Assembly: GCA_007751255.1 (NCBI GenBank)
Contig: CP036296.1
Span: 5,332,001-5,396,000 of the forward strand
Length of the DNA: 64,000 nucleotides
Direction of reading: 5' to 3'
Origin: Engelhardtia mirabilis
Lineage (GTDB): Bacteria; Planctomycetota; UBA1135; GCA-002686595
Shown here piece after piece: positions 1 to 8,588 of this stretch (positions are counted from its first letter, which is position 1; every line of letters begins with the position of its first letter). The notes under the pieces are model-generated. The model saw nothing but the letters and a program-made list of their open reading frames with translations, ran no database searches and was not told the origin of the DNA. Made by a program: the position numbers and the translations under genes.

Positions 1-2
1 GC

Positions 3-1082
3 AGGGTCACCGCGCGCTACGACGCCTCACTGCGCGCGCAGCTCCAGGGCCAGTCGCGTTGGATCTTCTTCCCCGACTCCGCGGGTACTTCCCCCGGGGT
101 GACCTCCGATAGTCAGTGGTGGGAGTCGTCGGATGGGAGCACAGCCCAGGATCCGAGTCCCGATGAGTTCGAGACCTCGGAGGACTGGACCGAGGTCTGG
201 AGCTGGACCTTCGAGGTCGAGTACCCATCGCCGCGCGATCGGCGGGTCTACCCCTTCGATCGCATCGACGCCCTTCGACTGCAGGCGATCGGCGGCCAGT
301 TGGACGTCCGCTTCGCAGAGGTCCCCGAGATCCAAGCCACGCCGCCCCTCGGCTGGCGCTTCGGCGAGCCCCGCTTCGAGCCGTCGATCGAGGGGGAAGC
401 CCCCGCCTCGTCGAACCTGCTGATCCCCCTGCAGCGCGTCGCCTGGACGCCGATGCTGCGCGAGCTCGTCCCGCTCGTCGCCGTGCTCGCCCTGCTCTTC
501 GCCCTGATCCTGGCCGGCAGCGGCAAGGGCGCCCAACGCCCTGGCGCCGGCGCGGCCATCGCGTGCGGCGCGGCCCTGCTGCTGATCGTCGTCGTGTCCC
601 ACGCGGTCCTGCGGCTGCAGCTCGGTTCCGCCCCGATCGTCTACATCGAGTCCTTCCACGCGATCGCCTACCTCGCGATCCTCGCCGTCGTGCTCGGCGG
701 CGTGACCGGCGGCAAGGTCCTGTCGGAGCTGCACGTCCTCTACTGGCCCCTGATCAGCGCCACGGCCCTCTTGGCCGCCATGGCCTTACTCACCGGTTGG
801 CAGGTGCCGGCGAGTTCCGCCCTGATCCCCTTGATCGTGGCCGGAGTGCTCTGCCTCCTGGCCCTGTTGTTCCTGGGTCCCGGCAAGCGCGGCCAGACAG
901 CCCCTGGCACCGACACTCCCCTGGGCGTCCTGCACCACCTGACCCCCACCGGCGGCACCCGCTGCGGCGCCGACTCCGACTACGCGACCCGCGACCCGCA
1001 GCAGGTCACCTGCCGAACCTGCAACAAGCTGCTCTACGAGGGCACCGACGACCCGCGCCCGCTCGACACCTGGATGGAGTGA
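3..1082 (+). CDS. Membrane protein of unknown function with C-terminal Cys pairs, 5' truncated by window edge
   Basis: The frame is open from base 3, so the true start lies before the window; a GTG at 99 is internal and not a convincing start. About 359 residues are visible. The first part is soluble and contains an R-x-Y-P-F-D-R motif (bases about 225-260), a pattern found in several extracytoplasmic beta-sandwich domains. Five hydrophobic segments follow between about 455 and 890. The tail holds CG...VTCRTC (bases about 960-1025), which looks like a small zinc ribbon preceded by an HH pair. I do not recognise the family. It ends 76 bases before a convergent membrane gene. The membrane location is well supported; the function is unknown. 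Confidence 0.7.
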   Translation, partial: RVTARYDASLRAQLQGQSRWIFFPDSAGTSPGVTSDSQWWESSDGSTAQDPSPDEFETSEDWTEVWSWTFEVEYPSPRDRRVYPFDRIDALRLQAIGGQLDVRFAEVPEIQATPPLGWRFGEPRFEPSIEGEAPASSNLLIPLQRVAWTPMLRELVPLVAVLALLFALILAGSGKGAQRPGAGAAIACGAALLLIVVVSHAVLRLQLGSAPIVYIESFHAIAYLAILAVVLGGVTGGKVLSELHVLYWPLISATALLAAMALLTGWQVPASSALIPLIVAGVLCLLALLFLGPGKRGQTAPGTDTPLGVLHHLTPTGGTRCGADSDYATRDPQQVTCRTCNKLLYEGTDDPRPLDTWME

Positions 1083-1157
1083 TCGACCGCGCGCGGCGCG
1101 ACGACGAACCGGCTCGGCTTCGCGCCCCGGCGGGTCCCGTCGGGCCTGACGCCAGGA

Positions 1158-1805
1158 TCAGACTCGGCCGGCGCTCGGCTCTCGCCACCACCACCAGCGC
1201 GAGCCGCGTGGCATCAGCCAGCCGAGGGCTGTGTAGACCCAGACGACAATCGCCCCGTAGATGGTGGACCCGCGAAGCTCGGTCGGCTCGCCTGCCAGTG
1301 CGAATCCGATCACGAGCAGACCCTCGGAAACCGCCGCGAGCCAGAGGAGCGGGCGGGCGGCCCGCTTGGCCGAATCCGCGGACCAAATCGGCAGGAAGTA
1401 GGCGAGGCCCGTGGCGATCATCACCACCTGCAGCAGCGCGTGGAGCCCCGCGGGGGCTTCGGCCGGGACGATCGAGGCCAGCACCAGCACGACCGGAAAG
1501 ACCCCATTCGGCGAGCTCGCCGCGGACGACTCGAGCCGACCTTCCATCCGCGACAGCCACTCCCGGCGGGTGAAGACCAGCACCAGAGCAAACGTCCCGA
1601 CGAGGACCGCCCCGACGTGCGGCTCGAGGTGCTGGGCCGAATCACCGCGGTCGGCCGCGACCAAGGAGAAGGCCACCGCGAGCCAGGCGATGTAGACCAG
1701 CGCGACCCCATGCACGAGGCGCAGCGCGAGGCGCCCGTCGGGTCCGGGACCCGGGTAGAGGGCCAAGTCTGCGGCCGCGGCTTGCTCGGAAATTTGCCCG
1801 TCCAC
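1158..1805 (-). CDS. Hypothetical six-helix membrane protein
   Basis: A 215-residue protein with about six hydrophobic segments (residues about 28-51, 64-80, 99-115, 120-142, 150-172, 180-198), a WWWW run near the C-terminus and a short polar N-terminus. No family is recognised. The start is GTG at 1805. A TAGCCT box lies only 6 bases upstream, so the message is probably leaderless and no Shine-Dalgarno site is expected. Its stop faces the stop of the preceding plus-strand gene. The hydrophobic pattern argues that this is the real frame rather than the overlapping alternatives. Confidence 0.7.
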   Translation of the reverse strand: MDGQISEQAAAADLALYPGPGPDGRLALRLVHGVALVYIAWLAVAFSLVAADRGDSAQHLEPHVGAVLVGTFALVLVFTRREWLSRMEGRLESSAASSPNGVFPVVLVLASIVPAEAPAGLHALLQVVMIATGLAYFLPIWSADSAKRAARPLLWLAAVSEGLLVIGFALAGEPTELRGSTIYGAIVVWVYTALGWLMPRGSRWWWWREPSAGRV

Positions 1806-1811
1806 ACCGCG

Positions 1812-1817
1812 AGGCTA
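1812..1817 (-). promoter_or_regulatory. Candidate -10 box TAGCCT, 6 bases before the 1805 start
   Basis: On the minus strand TAGCCT fits the TAnnnT pattern of a sigma-70 -10 element. Six bases separate it from the GTG start, which would place transcription initiation at or next to the start codon. Similar boxes precede several other genes in the window. Confidence 0.4.
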
Positions 1818-1873
1818 GTGACTCCCCTCGATCGATGGGATCCGAGCCAGGGCGATCTTCGTCGCGCGGGCTC

Positions 1874-3358
1874 TCAGTGCCCCGCCGCTTCCCCACTCTT
1901 CGCCCGCTCCAGGATGCTCGTCGTCGAGCGCCCCGCGAGCAGCGGCGCGAGGTGCACCTGGCCGCCGTGCTGTTCGACCCACTCGCGGCCGACGACGCCC
2001 TTGTCGGCCCAGTCCTCGCCCTTGACCAGGGCGTGGGGCGTGATGCGCTCGATGATCTCTTTGGGCGTGTCCTCGCCGAACGCCACCACGGCGTCGACCA
2101 TCTCGAGGGCGGAGAGGACCTCCAGGCGGTCGGCGATCTTGTTGACGGGGCGGGTTTCGCCCTTCAGGCGGCGCACCGAGTCGTCGTCGTTGACGCCGAC
2201 GATCAAGCGGTCGCCCTTGGAGCGGGCAAAGCGCAGGTACTGCACGTGGCCGGCGTGCAGGACGTCGAAGCAGCCGTTGGTGAAGGCGATGGTCTTGCCC
2301 TCGGCGCGCCATTCGGCGATCACGGCGGCGACCTCGCCGGGCTCGAGGATCTTGCCGCGCGAGGGGGACGACTCGCCCAGGGCCGCGCGCACCTCGTTGC
2401 GGGTGACCGACGCGGCGCCGCGGCGGCCGACGACGATGCCGGCGGCGTGGTTGGCGAGCAGCACCGCTTCACCCAGGCTCCAGCCGGCGGCCAGGCCCAG
2501 GGCCAGGTGGGAGATGACCGTGTCGCCGGCGCCGGTGACGTCGAACACGGCGCGGGCCAGGGTCGGGATGCGGCCGGCCTGGCCGTCCTGGTCGACGAAG
2601 AAGATGCCGTCGCCGCCGAGGGTGATGACCGACATGTCGAGCTGGGCGATGCGCTGCAGCTCGGCGGCGGCCTCCGGCACGGCCTCGAGGGACGACAGCT
2701 TGCGGCCCAGGGCCTGCTCGGCCTCCTTGCGGTTGGGCGTCAGCAGGGTCGCGCCCTTGTAGCGCGCGTAGTCCGAGCCCTTGGGGTCGACCAACACCGG
2801 CTTGCCGGCGGCGCGGCAGGCGGCGATGGCGGCCTCGATCACGGGCGCGGTCAGGACGCCCTTGCCGTAGTCGGAGAGGATCACGGCGTCGGCGCGGCCG
2901 ATGCGCGCCTCGAGCTGGGACAACAGCTCCGCCTCGACGCGACCTTCGACCGGCGCCGAGCTCTCCCAGTCCACGCGCAGCATCTGCTGCACGCCCGAGA
3001 CCAGGCGCGTCTTGATCGTCGTCGGCCGGCCAGGGTCCACGACGCAGCCGGTGGCGTCGATGCCGATGGCGCTGAACAGCTCCACGCAGTGGCGCCCGAG
3101 GCCGTCGTCCCCCACCACCCCGAGGATCTCGACCTGGGCCTCCATCGCGCGCAAGTTGGCGGCCACGTTGCCGGCGCCGCCCAACCGATCGTCCTCGTGC
3201 CCGACCGCCAGGATCGGGATCGCGGCCTCGGGCGAGATGCGCGTGACCTCGCCGGTCACGTAGCGGTCGAGGATCAGGTCGCCGACGATCAGCACGCGCG
3301 GCGTGCCGAGGGAGTCCAGTCGGGTGACCAGTTGGGATGAAGTGGGCGTCGGAGCCAT
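1874..3358 (-). CDS. hldE: Bifunctional heptose-7-phosphate kinase / heptose-1-phosphate adenylyltransferase
   Basis: A 494-residue protein with the full two-domain HldE layout. Residues about 15-330 form a PfkB-type sugar kinase with GGAGNVAANL near the N-terminus and the anion-hole motif TGAGDT. Residues about 355-494 form a nucleotidyltransferase with NGCFDVLHAGH, which carries the HxGH signature. HldE phosphorylates D-glycero-D-manno-heptose 7-phosphate at C1 and, after HldE-independent dephosphorylation at C7, makes the ADP-activated sugar for the lipopolysaccharide inner core. It is the last gene of a minus-strand run with lpxL-like and lpxK genes, 13 bases after the acyltransferase stop. 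A GT9 glycosyltransferase at 15595 could use its product. Confidence 0.95.
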   Translation of the reverse strand: MAPTPTSSQLVTRLDSLGTPRVLIVGDLILDRYVTGEVTRISPEAAIPILAVGHEDDRLGGAGNVAANLRAMEAQVEILGVVGDDGLGRHCVELFSAIGIDATGCVVDPGRPTTIKTRLVSGVQQMLRVDWESSAPVEGRVEAELLSQLEARIGRADAVILSDYGKGVLTAPVIEAAIAACRAAGKPVLVDPKGSDYARYKGATLLTPNRKEAEQALGRKLSSLEAVPEAAAELQRIAQLDMSVITLGGDGIFFVDQDGQAGRIPTLARAVFDVTGAGDTVISHLALGLAAGWSLGEAVLLANHAAGIVVGRRGAASVTRNEVRAALGESSPSRGKILEPGEVAAVIAEWRAEGKTIAFTNGCFDVLHAGHVQYLRFARSKGDRLIVGVNDDDSVRRLKGETRPVNKIADRLEVLSALEMVDAVVAFGEDTPKEIIERITPHALVKGEDWADKGVVGREWVEQHGGQVHLAPLLAGRSTTSILERAKSGEAAGH

Positions 3359-3371
3359 GGGGGGGAGCCGA

Positions 3372-4346
3372 TCAGGCCGGCGGGGCGTCGCGATAGCGGT
3401 CGTGGAGCCAGAAGTACTGCTCGGGAGCGGCGAGGATCTTACGCTCGAGCTCTGAGTTGATCCGGGCCGAGATGGCCTCCGGGCGCTGACCGGCCACGTC
3501 CTCGGGGCGCAGGATCGGGCCCAGCTCGAGGCGATAGTGCAAGGGCCGCTCGGGAATGCGATAGCAGGCCGCGAAGACCACCGGCGCGCCCAGACGGCGC
3601 AAGAGCACCCCCACCGAGCGATCGCAGCGGGCCGGCCGCCCGAAGAAGGGCGCGAGCACCGGCTTCACCCGCGCGCGCTGGTCCAGGAGCATGCCCAGGA
3701 TGTCGCCGCCCTCGACGATCGCCGGCGCCTGCGCCATGGCCCCGCGGCGCGGCAGGATGTGGACCCCGCGCTCCAGGCGCGAGCGGTAGATGTAGCGTGA
3801 GATGAAGCGGTTCTTGACCGGCTTGGCGATGCCCCAGAAGTCGCCCAGGCCCAGGGCCTGGACGCCCATGATGGCCACCTCCCAGTTGCCCAGGTGGCAG
3901 CCGACGATGACCGCGCCGGACTCGCCGCCGAGGGCTTCGCGCGCGCCCTCGAACCAGACCAGGTCGAAGTGCTCCAGCACGTGCCCGCGCTCGACCCGCA
4001 GCAGGAAGCGCTGGCTCTCGAGCACGACCCGGAAGAAGTGCCGGTAGGACTCGCGCACGCGGCGCTCGAGCTCGTCCTCGGACAGCTCGCCCAGGGCCGT
4101 GGTCAGGAACTCGCGCGCGGCGCGGGTGTGACGCTTGTCGAAACGGTGTGCCAGGGCGGCGACGGCGCTGACGGCCAGGTCGCACAGCTTCCACGGCAGG
4201 CGCGACAGCACCGCAATCGCCGCCCGGAACAGGAGGTAGACGAGGAACGCCCCGACGCTGTCGTCGGGACCGTGGGCGTCTTCGAAGGCCGCCGCACCCG
4301 CCGCGGCGTCCGCGTCGGCGGGCTCGGTCTCGCTGACCTCAACCAT
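3372..4346 (-). CDS. lpxL: Lysophospholipid/lipid A acyltransferase (LpxL/HtrB family)
   Basis: A 324-residue protein if it starts at the ATG at 4346, which overlaps the lpxK stop by eight bases (ATGGTTGA). An upstream extension in the same frame has poor composition and would run deep into lpxK. The catalytic H-x4-[DE] motif of this family is seen as HLGNWE, and GMLLDQR followed by FFGRPA matches the second conserved block. One hydrophobic segment near residues 30-50 would anchor it in the inner membrane. LpxL-type enzymes transfer a secondary acyl chain to the lipid A precursor. Its position between lpxK and hldE supports that role; the exact acyl chain and position cannot be read from sequence. 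Confidence 0.88.
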   Translation of the reverse strand: MVEVSETEPADADAAAGAAAFEDAHGPDDSVGAFLVYLLFRAAIAVLSRLPWKLCDLAVSAVAALAHRFDKRHTRAAREFLTTALGELSEDELERRVRESYRHFFRVVLESQRFLLRVERGHVLEHFDLVWFEGAREALGGESGAVIVGCHLGNWEVAIMGVQALGLGDFWGIAKPVKNRFISRYIYRSRLERGVHILPRRGAMAQAPAIVEGGDILGMLLDQRARVKPVLAPFFGRPARCDRSVGVLLRRLGAPVVFAACYRIPERPLHYRLELGPILRPEDVAGQRPEAISARINSELERKILAAPEQYFWLHDRYRDAPPA

Positions 4347-5496
4347 GCAACCCCTCGTGCAGCGACTGGCGCTGGAGTCGGGCGCGCCCGGGCCGGATGG
4401 CCTCGAGTACGGCCTCGAAGGCGGCCTCGCCACTTTGCGGCTCGAACTCGATCTCCACCGCCAGGGCCCCGGGCAGCAGGGTCTCGAGCTTGACCGCGTC
4501 CTTCGAAGTCGTGACCACCGGCACCGGCGGCGCCTCGGGATCGAGCTTGTCCGCAGCGCCCAGACCGATCAGGTCCGCGGCGGTGTAGGCGTGGTGATCG
4601 ACGAAGCGACGGTGCTCCCGCACCCGCGCGCCGAGGCGCTCGATGGTCTGCTCGAAGGCGTCGGGGTTGCCGATCGCGCTGACCAGGTCGACCTGACGAC
4701 CGGCGAGGCGCGACAGGGGCCAGAAGCCACCGGCTCCATCGCGCAGGCCCGTGACGCGGTGGCTGCTGGTCACCAGCGGGACGCCCGGCGCGAACTCGGC
4801 CAACTCCGCCACCAGGGCGCGCAGGCGCTCCTGCTCGACCTGGTCGCAGCGGGTGACGACGATCGCGTCCGCGCGCGCCAGGGCCGAGGGCGACTCGCGC
4901 AACAGGCCCCGCGGCAGGAGTGCGCGCACGGCCTCGCCGCCCGCGGGCGGCAGGCCCCAGGGCCGCGTGGCGTCGACCAGCACGATGTCGCGCTCGCGGT
5001 GCAGGCGGCGGTGCTGGAAGCCGTCGTCCATCAGGATCACGTCGACGCCGGCGCGTTCGAGCTCGCGACCCCCGGCCACGCGATCGGCGTTCTGGACCAT
5101 GGGCACGCCGGGGAGTGTACGGGCGAGCAGGCGCGCCTCGTCACCGCGGGGGGCGCCCGGCGTCGACGCTGCGCCCAGGGACCGATCCAGCGCCTGCGAG
5201 CCGTAACCGCGGGACAGGACCCCCGGCCGCCAACCCCGCGCCGCGAACCAGCGCGCGAGCCAGATCACCAGGGGCGTCTTGCCGGTGCCGCCCGCGGTCA
5301 GGTTGCCGACGCAGACCACGGGCACGTCCAGCCGGCTGATCGGCAAGAGGCGCAGGTCGTAGAGCCGCGAGCGCGCGCCGGACACCGCGCCGAACAGGGC
5401 CGCGGGAACGCGCAGCAACTCGACGCTGCCGCCGCGCCGCGCGAGCAGCTCCTCCGGGCGCCGACGGCCGCGATCGCTTCGGTGACCGGCGCTCAT
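4339..5496 (-). CDS. lpxK: Tetraacyldisaccharide 4'-kinase
   Basis: A 385-residue protein, slightly longer than the usual 320-350. A P-loop of the LpxK type (GNLTAGGTGKTP) lies near residues 63-75, and DDGFQH followed by VDATRPWG matches the conserved second block with the Asp pair. LpxK phosphorylates the 4' position of the lipid A disaccharide at the inner membrane. Its ATG overlaps the upstream sulfatase-like gene stop as ATGA, and its own stop overlaps the acyltransferase start, so the three genes are probably translationally coupled. The N-terminal 30 residues are Arg-rich and variable. Confidence 0.93.
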   Translation of the reverse strand: MSAGHRSDRGRRRPEELLARRGGSVELLRVPAALFGAVSGARSRLYDLRLLPISRLDVPVVCVGNLTAGGTGKTPLVIWLARWFAARGWRPGVLSRGYGSQALDRSLGAASTPGAPRGDEARLLARTLPGVPMVQNADRVAGGRELERAGVDVILMDDGFQHRRLHRERDIVLVDATRPWGLPPAGGEAVRALLPRGLLRESPSALARADAIVVTRCDQVEQERLRALVAELAEFAPGVPLVTSSHRVTGLRDGAGGFWPLSRLAGRQVDLVSAIGNPDAFEQTIERLGARVREHRRFVDHHAYTAADLIGLGAADKLDPEAPPVPVVTTSKDAVKLETLLPGALAVEIEFEPQSGEAAFEAVLEAIRPGRARLQRQSLHEGLHG

Positions 5497-6914
5497 CGCT
5501 CCACCGGTCCGTCGTCCACGGGCAGGCGCTCGGCGCCGTCGAGTCCGCCCAGGGGCGAGGCCACAAGTCCGCGCAACCGCGCCAAGCGCAGCCTGTCCGC
5601 GGGCAGGCGCCCCTCGTCCGCGAGGTCGTCGAGCTCATCGGGATCGCTGGCGAGGTTGACCAACGCGCCGCGCGGCGCGCCGCCCTCGTTCAGGTGATCG
5701 ACGGTCCACTTGTCGAGGGTCTCGCCGTCGATGACGCCGAAGAGGTGGGCGCGCTTGGGCGCGGAGGCGCTGAGGACCGGCTCGAAGCGCGTGTGCAGGA
5801 ACAGGTATCGACGCACCTCGATCGAACGACCGAAGAGCAGCGGCGCGAAGCTGTGGTGCGGGCCCAGGTGCTCGGGCCGCGCGGCCGCGCCGACGCCCAG
5901 CCAATCGAGCAGGCTGCGACCGAGGTCGACCTGGGAGACCGGCGCGGCTTCCCGTTCGCCGCGGCGCGCCTCACCCCAAGCCGCCGGCGCCTTGACCACG
6001 AGCGGCACGTGCACGAGGTCGTCGCGCAGATTCACCGTGTGGCCGATCCAGCCCCGTCGGCCGAGCTCCTCGCCGTGGTCCGCGGTGAACAGGATCAAGG
6101 CTTCGTCCCAGAGCCCGCGCTCTTCGAGCCCGGCGCGCAGCGTGGCCACCGCCCGGTCCGCGGCGGCCACTTCGCCCTGGTACAAGGCCTCGAGGTGAGC
6201 GATGTCGGCCTCCGTCAACGCGTCTTCACCGCCGACCAGGCGCCGACGCAGCTCGGCCAAGTCCTCCTGACCGGTCAGCGTCCCGTCGTACCGCGCGCCG
6301 AAGACGAGCCCCGCGTGGCGCTCGTAGCGGAAGTGCGGCTCGAACAAGAGCGCGAAGCCGAACAGGGGCGCGTCCGGCGCCGCCGCGCGCGCGTCGTCGA
6401 TCTCCGACAACAGCCGTTCGGCCGCCAACTCGCCCGTGCTGCCCTCGTGGCCCAGGGCCAGGGCGTCGTCGAATTGGTCGAAGCCCTGGCCGAAGCCCAG
6501 GCGACCGGTGGCCACGAAGTTGGTCGTCACCCCCACCGTGCGCCAACCGGCCCGCTGCAAGACCTCGGGCACCGTCACGAGCTCCTGGTCGAGGGGCGCG
6601 AGCAGCTCCGTCGCCCCGTGGTCGAAGGGCCAGCGCCCGGTGAGCTGCGTCACCAGGCTGGGGATCGTCCAGGGCGCGGCCGAGTAGCAACGCTCGAACA
6701 AGAGCCCCTCGCGGGCGATGGCGTCGATGGCCGGTGACGGCTGCAGCGGCGAGCCGTCGGCCGCGATGCCGCGCACGCTGCTGCCGTAGCAGCCCAGGGC
6801 GTCGGCGCGCAGGGTGTCGACCTCGACCCACAGGGCGACGGAGGGGGGCGGCGCAATTGCAGCGCCCCCGCAGCCGGCGACGAGTGCCAGGGCTACGGGG
6901 GCGGCGAATCGCAT
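5493..6914 (-). CDS. Sulfatase-like (alkaline phosphatase superfamily) lipoprotein with Thr at the catalytic site
   Basis: A 473-residue protein starting at the ATG at 6914, chosen because it gives a short lipoprotein signal ending LVAGC. The metal-binding motif DTLRADALGCYG is near the N-terminus and FTADHGEELG further on, as in sulfatases. The usual formylglycine motif C/S-x-P-S-R is replaced by TIPSL, so Thr sits where Cys or Ser is needed for formylglycine. Thr nucleophiles are typical of phosphoethanolamine and phosphoglycerol transferases in this superfamily. The gene overlaps lpxK by four bases. A role in modifying lipid A or another envelope glycan fits, but this is inference. The protein is predicted to be anchored to a membrane facing the periplasm. 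Confidence 0.82.
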   Translation of the reverse strand: MRFAAPVALALVAGCGGAAIAPPPSVALWVEVDTLRADALGCYGSSVRGIAADGSPLQPSPAIDAIAREGLLFERCYSAAPWTIPSLVTQLTGRWPFDHGATELLAPLDQELVTVPEVLQRAGWRTVGVTTNFVATGRLGFGQGFDQFDDALALGHEGSTGELAAERLLSEIDDARAAAPDAPLFGFALLFEPHFRYERHAGLVFGARYDGTLTGQEDLAELRRRLVGGEDALTEADIAHLEALYQGEVAAADRAVATLRAGLEERGLWDEALILFTADHGEELGRRGWIGHTVNLRDDLVHVPLVVKAPAAWGEARRGEREAAPVSQVDLGRSLLDWLGVGAAARPEHLGPHHSFAPLLFGRSIEVRRYLFLHTRFEPVLSASAPKRAHLFGVIDGETLDKWTVDHLNEGGAPRGALVNLASDPDELDDLADEGRLPADRLRLARLRGLVASPLGGLDGAERLPVDDGPVER

Positions 6915-7040
6915 TGGAACAGCAGTGCCTTCGTGCGCGCGGGCAGGCCGGGCCGTCTTGCGCGCGGGCAGGCCGGCGCTGGCCGAGCCGTGTCGGGAGC
7001 GGCGGGGAGTCGAACTCCCCACCGGCCCGGGACCCGCGGC

Positions 7041-7268
7041 TCAGATCAGCGGGCGCTCTTCCTCGGGGATGAGCTCGATCAAGCCGCGCTCCATCTCGAG
7101 GAAGGCGACCTTGATCGGGTTGCGCTCGCGCGTCTCGATCAGCGGTGCAGCGCCCTTGATCAGCTCACGGACGCGCTTCTGCAAAAGCGCGGTCTTGTGG
7201 AAGGAGCCCGAGACGGACTTCTGGAGTCGCTGGGGCAGGGTGCTGTCGTGGGAGATGGTTCCGGGCAT
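7041..7268 (-). CDS. rpoZ: RNA polymerase omega subunit
   Basis: A 75-residue protein with the short omega pattern: SGSFHKTALLQKRVREL, then GAAPLIE and a conserved hydrophobic segment around KVAFLEMERGLIEL. This matches the helix, P-L-[VI]-E and A-[LF]-x-E blocks of the Rpb6/omega family. Omega helps assemble RNA polymerase by clamping the beta' subunit. The protein is short, as omega subunits of this kind often are, so the assignment rests on few residues. It lies 127 bases upstream of the sulfatase-like gene on the same strand. Confidence 0.7.
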   Translation of the reverse strand: MPGTISHDSTLPQRLQKSVSGSFHKTALLQKRVRELIKGAAPLIETRERNPIKVAFLEMERGLIELIPEEERPLI

Positions 7269-7386
7269 CGGAGGCCTTATCTGAGGGTCTGGGGCGCTAG
7301 CGCGAACCGGTCAAGTTAGGCCCCCTGGGTGATCCCCGTCAAGGCCGGACGAGCGCAGGAACTGCCCTGTCGGCCGACTGCGGGAG

Positions 7387-8391
7387 TCAACGGCGGTCAG
7401 GCAGGTCCAGGGGCGAACCCGTGCCCAGACGCCGGATCGGCGGACTTGCCGCCAAGACCCGGGCCACGTGCTCGGCCTCCAGGCTCGACCGCTCCAGGGC
7501 AGCCTCCTGGCCCGCCGCGCCACCGAGCACCGCCGACCGAACCCGTACCTCGCGCAGGGCCTGCGGCGCCGTGGCCTCCAGGACCGCTTCGAGGCAGTCC
7601 GACGGCCAGCCATCCGCGGCGGCCGGGCCGTGGGTGATGACCAGGGCGTCGATCTCGAGCAGGTCCTCGAGGACCCGGCGTTCGGCCACTTCATCGGCCT
7701 CCCCGCCCAGGGCCTGACGGGGCGCAGTCGTCGCGGCAACCCCCACGGCGGCGAGGGCTCGAGCCAGGTCGCGGGCCACCAGCCCTGCGCCGCTTCCGGC
7801 GGGGCCCACCAGTGCCAGTCCGGAGGGCCGGTCGAGCTCGATCCACAGCTCGCGCAGCCGGCGCGGCCGCCGATCGAGGACCCGGGGCAGATCGACCAGT
7901 CGATCGATGGTCGCGTCGGACCCGGGGACCGAGGCGGGGTCCGCCCCAGTGCCCACGAAGTGCACGAAGGGCAGGCCGTTGGCCCAGGCGGCGGCACCGT
8001 CGCCGCGGGTGTCGCCGATCACGACAGCGGAGCGCGTGTCGAACTCGAGCAGCAGGTCCGCGACCATCATCGCCTTGTCGGAGCAGCCGGGACTGTCGAG
8101 GCAGCGGCCGGCGTCGACCTCCGCGGACAGTCCGAGACGCTCCATGCCGTCGGCGAGGAATCCCCGGCCGCAGAGACTGGCCAGGGCCAGGCGCGCGCCC
8201 GAATCGCGCAGCACAGCCAGGGTCTCGCCGGAGCCCGGCACGCGCACGTGGCGCCCACCGCCCCGCGGAGCGCTGATCAGCGTGCCGTCCAGATCGAAGA
8301 TGACCAGGTCGAACGCCGGTCCCGCGGCCGCCAGGCCGTTCGGCGGAGACTGGCCGTCCTGCCCGGATTGAATCGTCAAGGGATGCACCAA
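7387..8391 (-). CDS. HAD-family phosphatase fused to a degenerate P-loop domain
   Basis: A 334-residue protein. Residues about 25-180 are a haloacid-dehalogenase domain with motif I IFDLDGTL and a late VIGDTRGD motif, so a phosphatase-type activity is expected. Residues about 200-330 begin with ALVGPAGSGAGLVARDLARAL, which looks like a Walker A loop in which the essential Lys is Ala, followed by an acidic LEIDALVITHGP segment. This second half is unlikely to hydrolyse nucleotide in the usual way. The start is TTG at 8391, with a GTG at 8388 as an alternative. The substrate is unknown. No neighbour points to a pathway. Confidence 0.75.
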   Translation of the reverse strand: MVHPLTIQSGQDGQSPPNGLAAAGPAFDLVIFDLDGTLISAPRGGGRHVRVPGSGETLAVLRDSGARLALASLCGRGFLADGMERLGLSAEVDAGRCLDSPGCSDKAMMVADLLLEFDTRSAVVIGDTRGDGAAAWANGLPFVHFVGTGADPASVPGSDATIDRLVDLPRVLDRRPRRLRELWIELDRPSGLALVGPAGSGAGLVARDLARALAAVGVAATTAPRQALGGEADEVAERRVLEDLLEIDALVITHGPAAADGWPSDCLEAVLEATAPQALREVRVRSAVLGGAAGQEAALERSSLEAEHVARVLAASPPIRRLGTGSPLDLPDRR

Positions 8392-8473
8392 CCCGCTCGC
8401 ACTCGCCGGACCCGATGGGGGCAGTCGCCCCCCGGCGCCTACGGTGCCGGCACCTGAGAGGAGCGATCCGGCC

Positions 8474-8588
8474 GGAGCTTCAACATTCGAGGGCCCGGAG
8501 TTCTAACGCTCGAAAGCCCGGAGTTCTAACGCTCGAAAGCCCGGAGCTTCAGCGCTCGAAGGCCCGGAGCTTCAGCGCTCGAAGGAAG
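8474..8588. repeat. Five tandem copies of a 23-base repeat
   Basis: Five adjacent 23-base units start at 8474, 8497, 8520, 8543 and 8566. Units 2 and 3 are identical; units 4 and 5 share a variant (GCTTCAGCGCTCGAAGG); unit 1 is the most diverged. There are no spacers, so this is a direct tandem array rather than CRISPR. It fills most of the gap between the HAD gene start and the receiver-like gene, and the last unit supplies that gene's stop codon and final residues. Confidence 0.9.

Noticed and set aside
1835-3340. Plus-strand open frame opposite hldE
   Set aside because: hldE is unambiguous on the minus strand; the plus frame is Asp/Arg/His-rich shadow sequence.
6998-7030. T-arm-like hairpin (GTTCGA loop region on the minus strand) resembling the 3' half of a tRNA gene
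   Set aside because: The pairing gives a nine-base stem with a five-base loop instead of the tRNA T-arm geometry, and no acceptor 5' strand, D-arm or anticodon arm can be found without running into rpoZ.
8474-8588. CRISPR array
   Set aside because: The units are contiguous with no spacers, and no cas genes are nearby; the same applies to 42809-42895.
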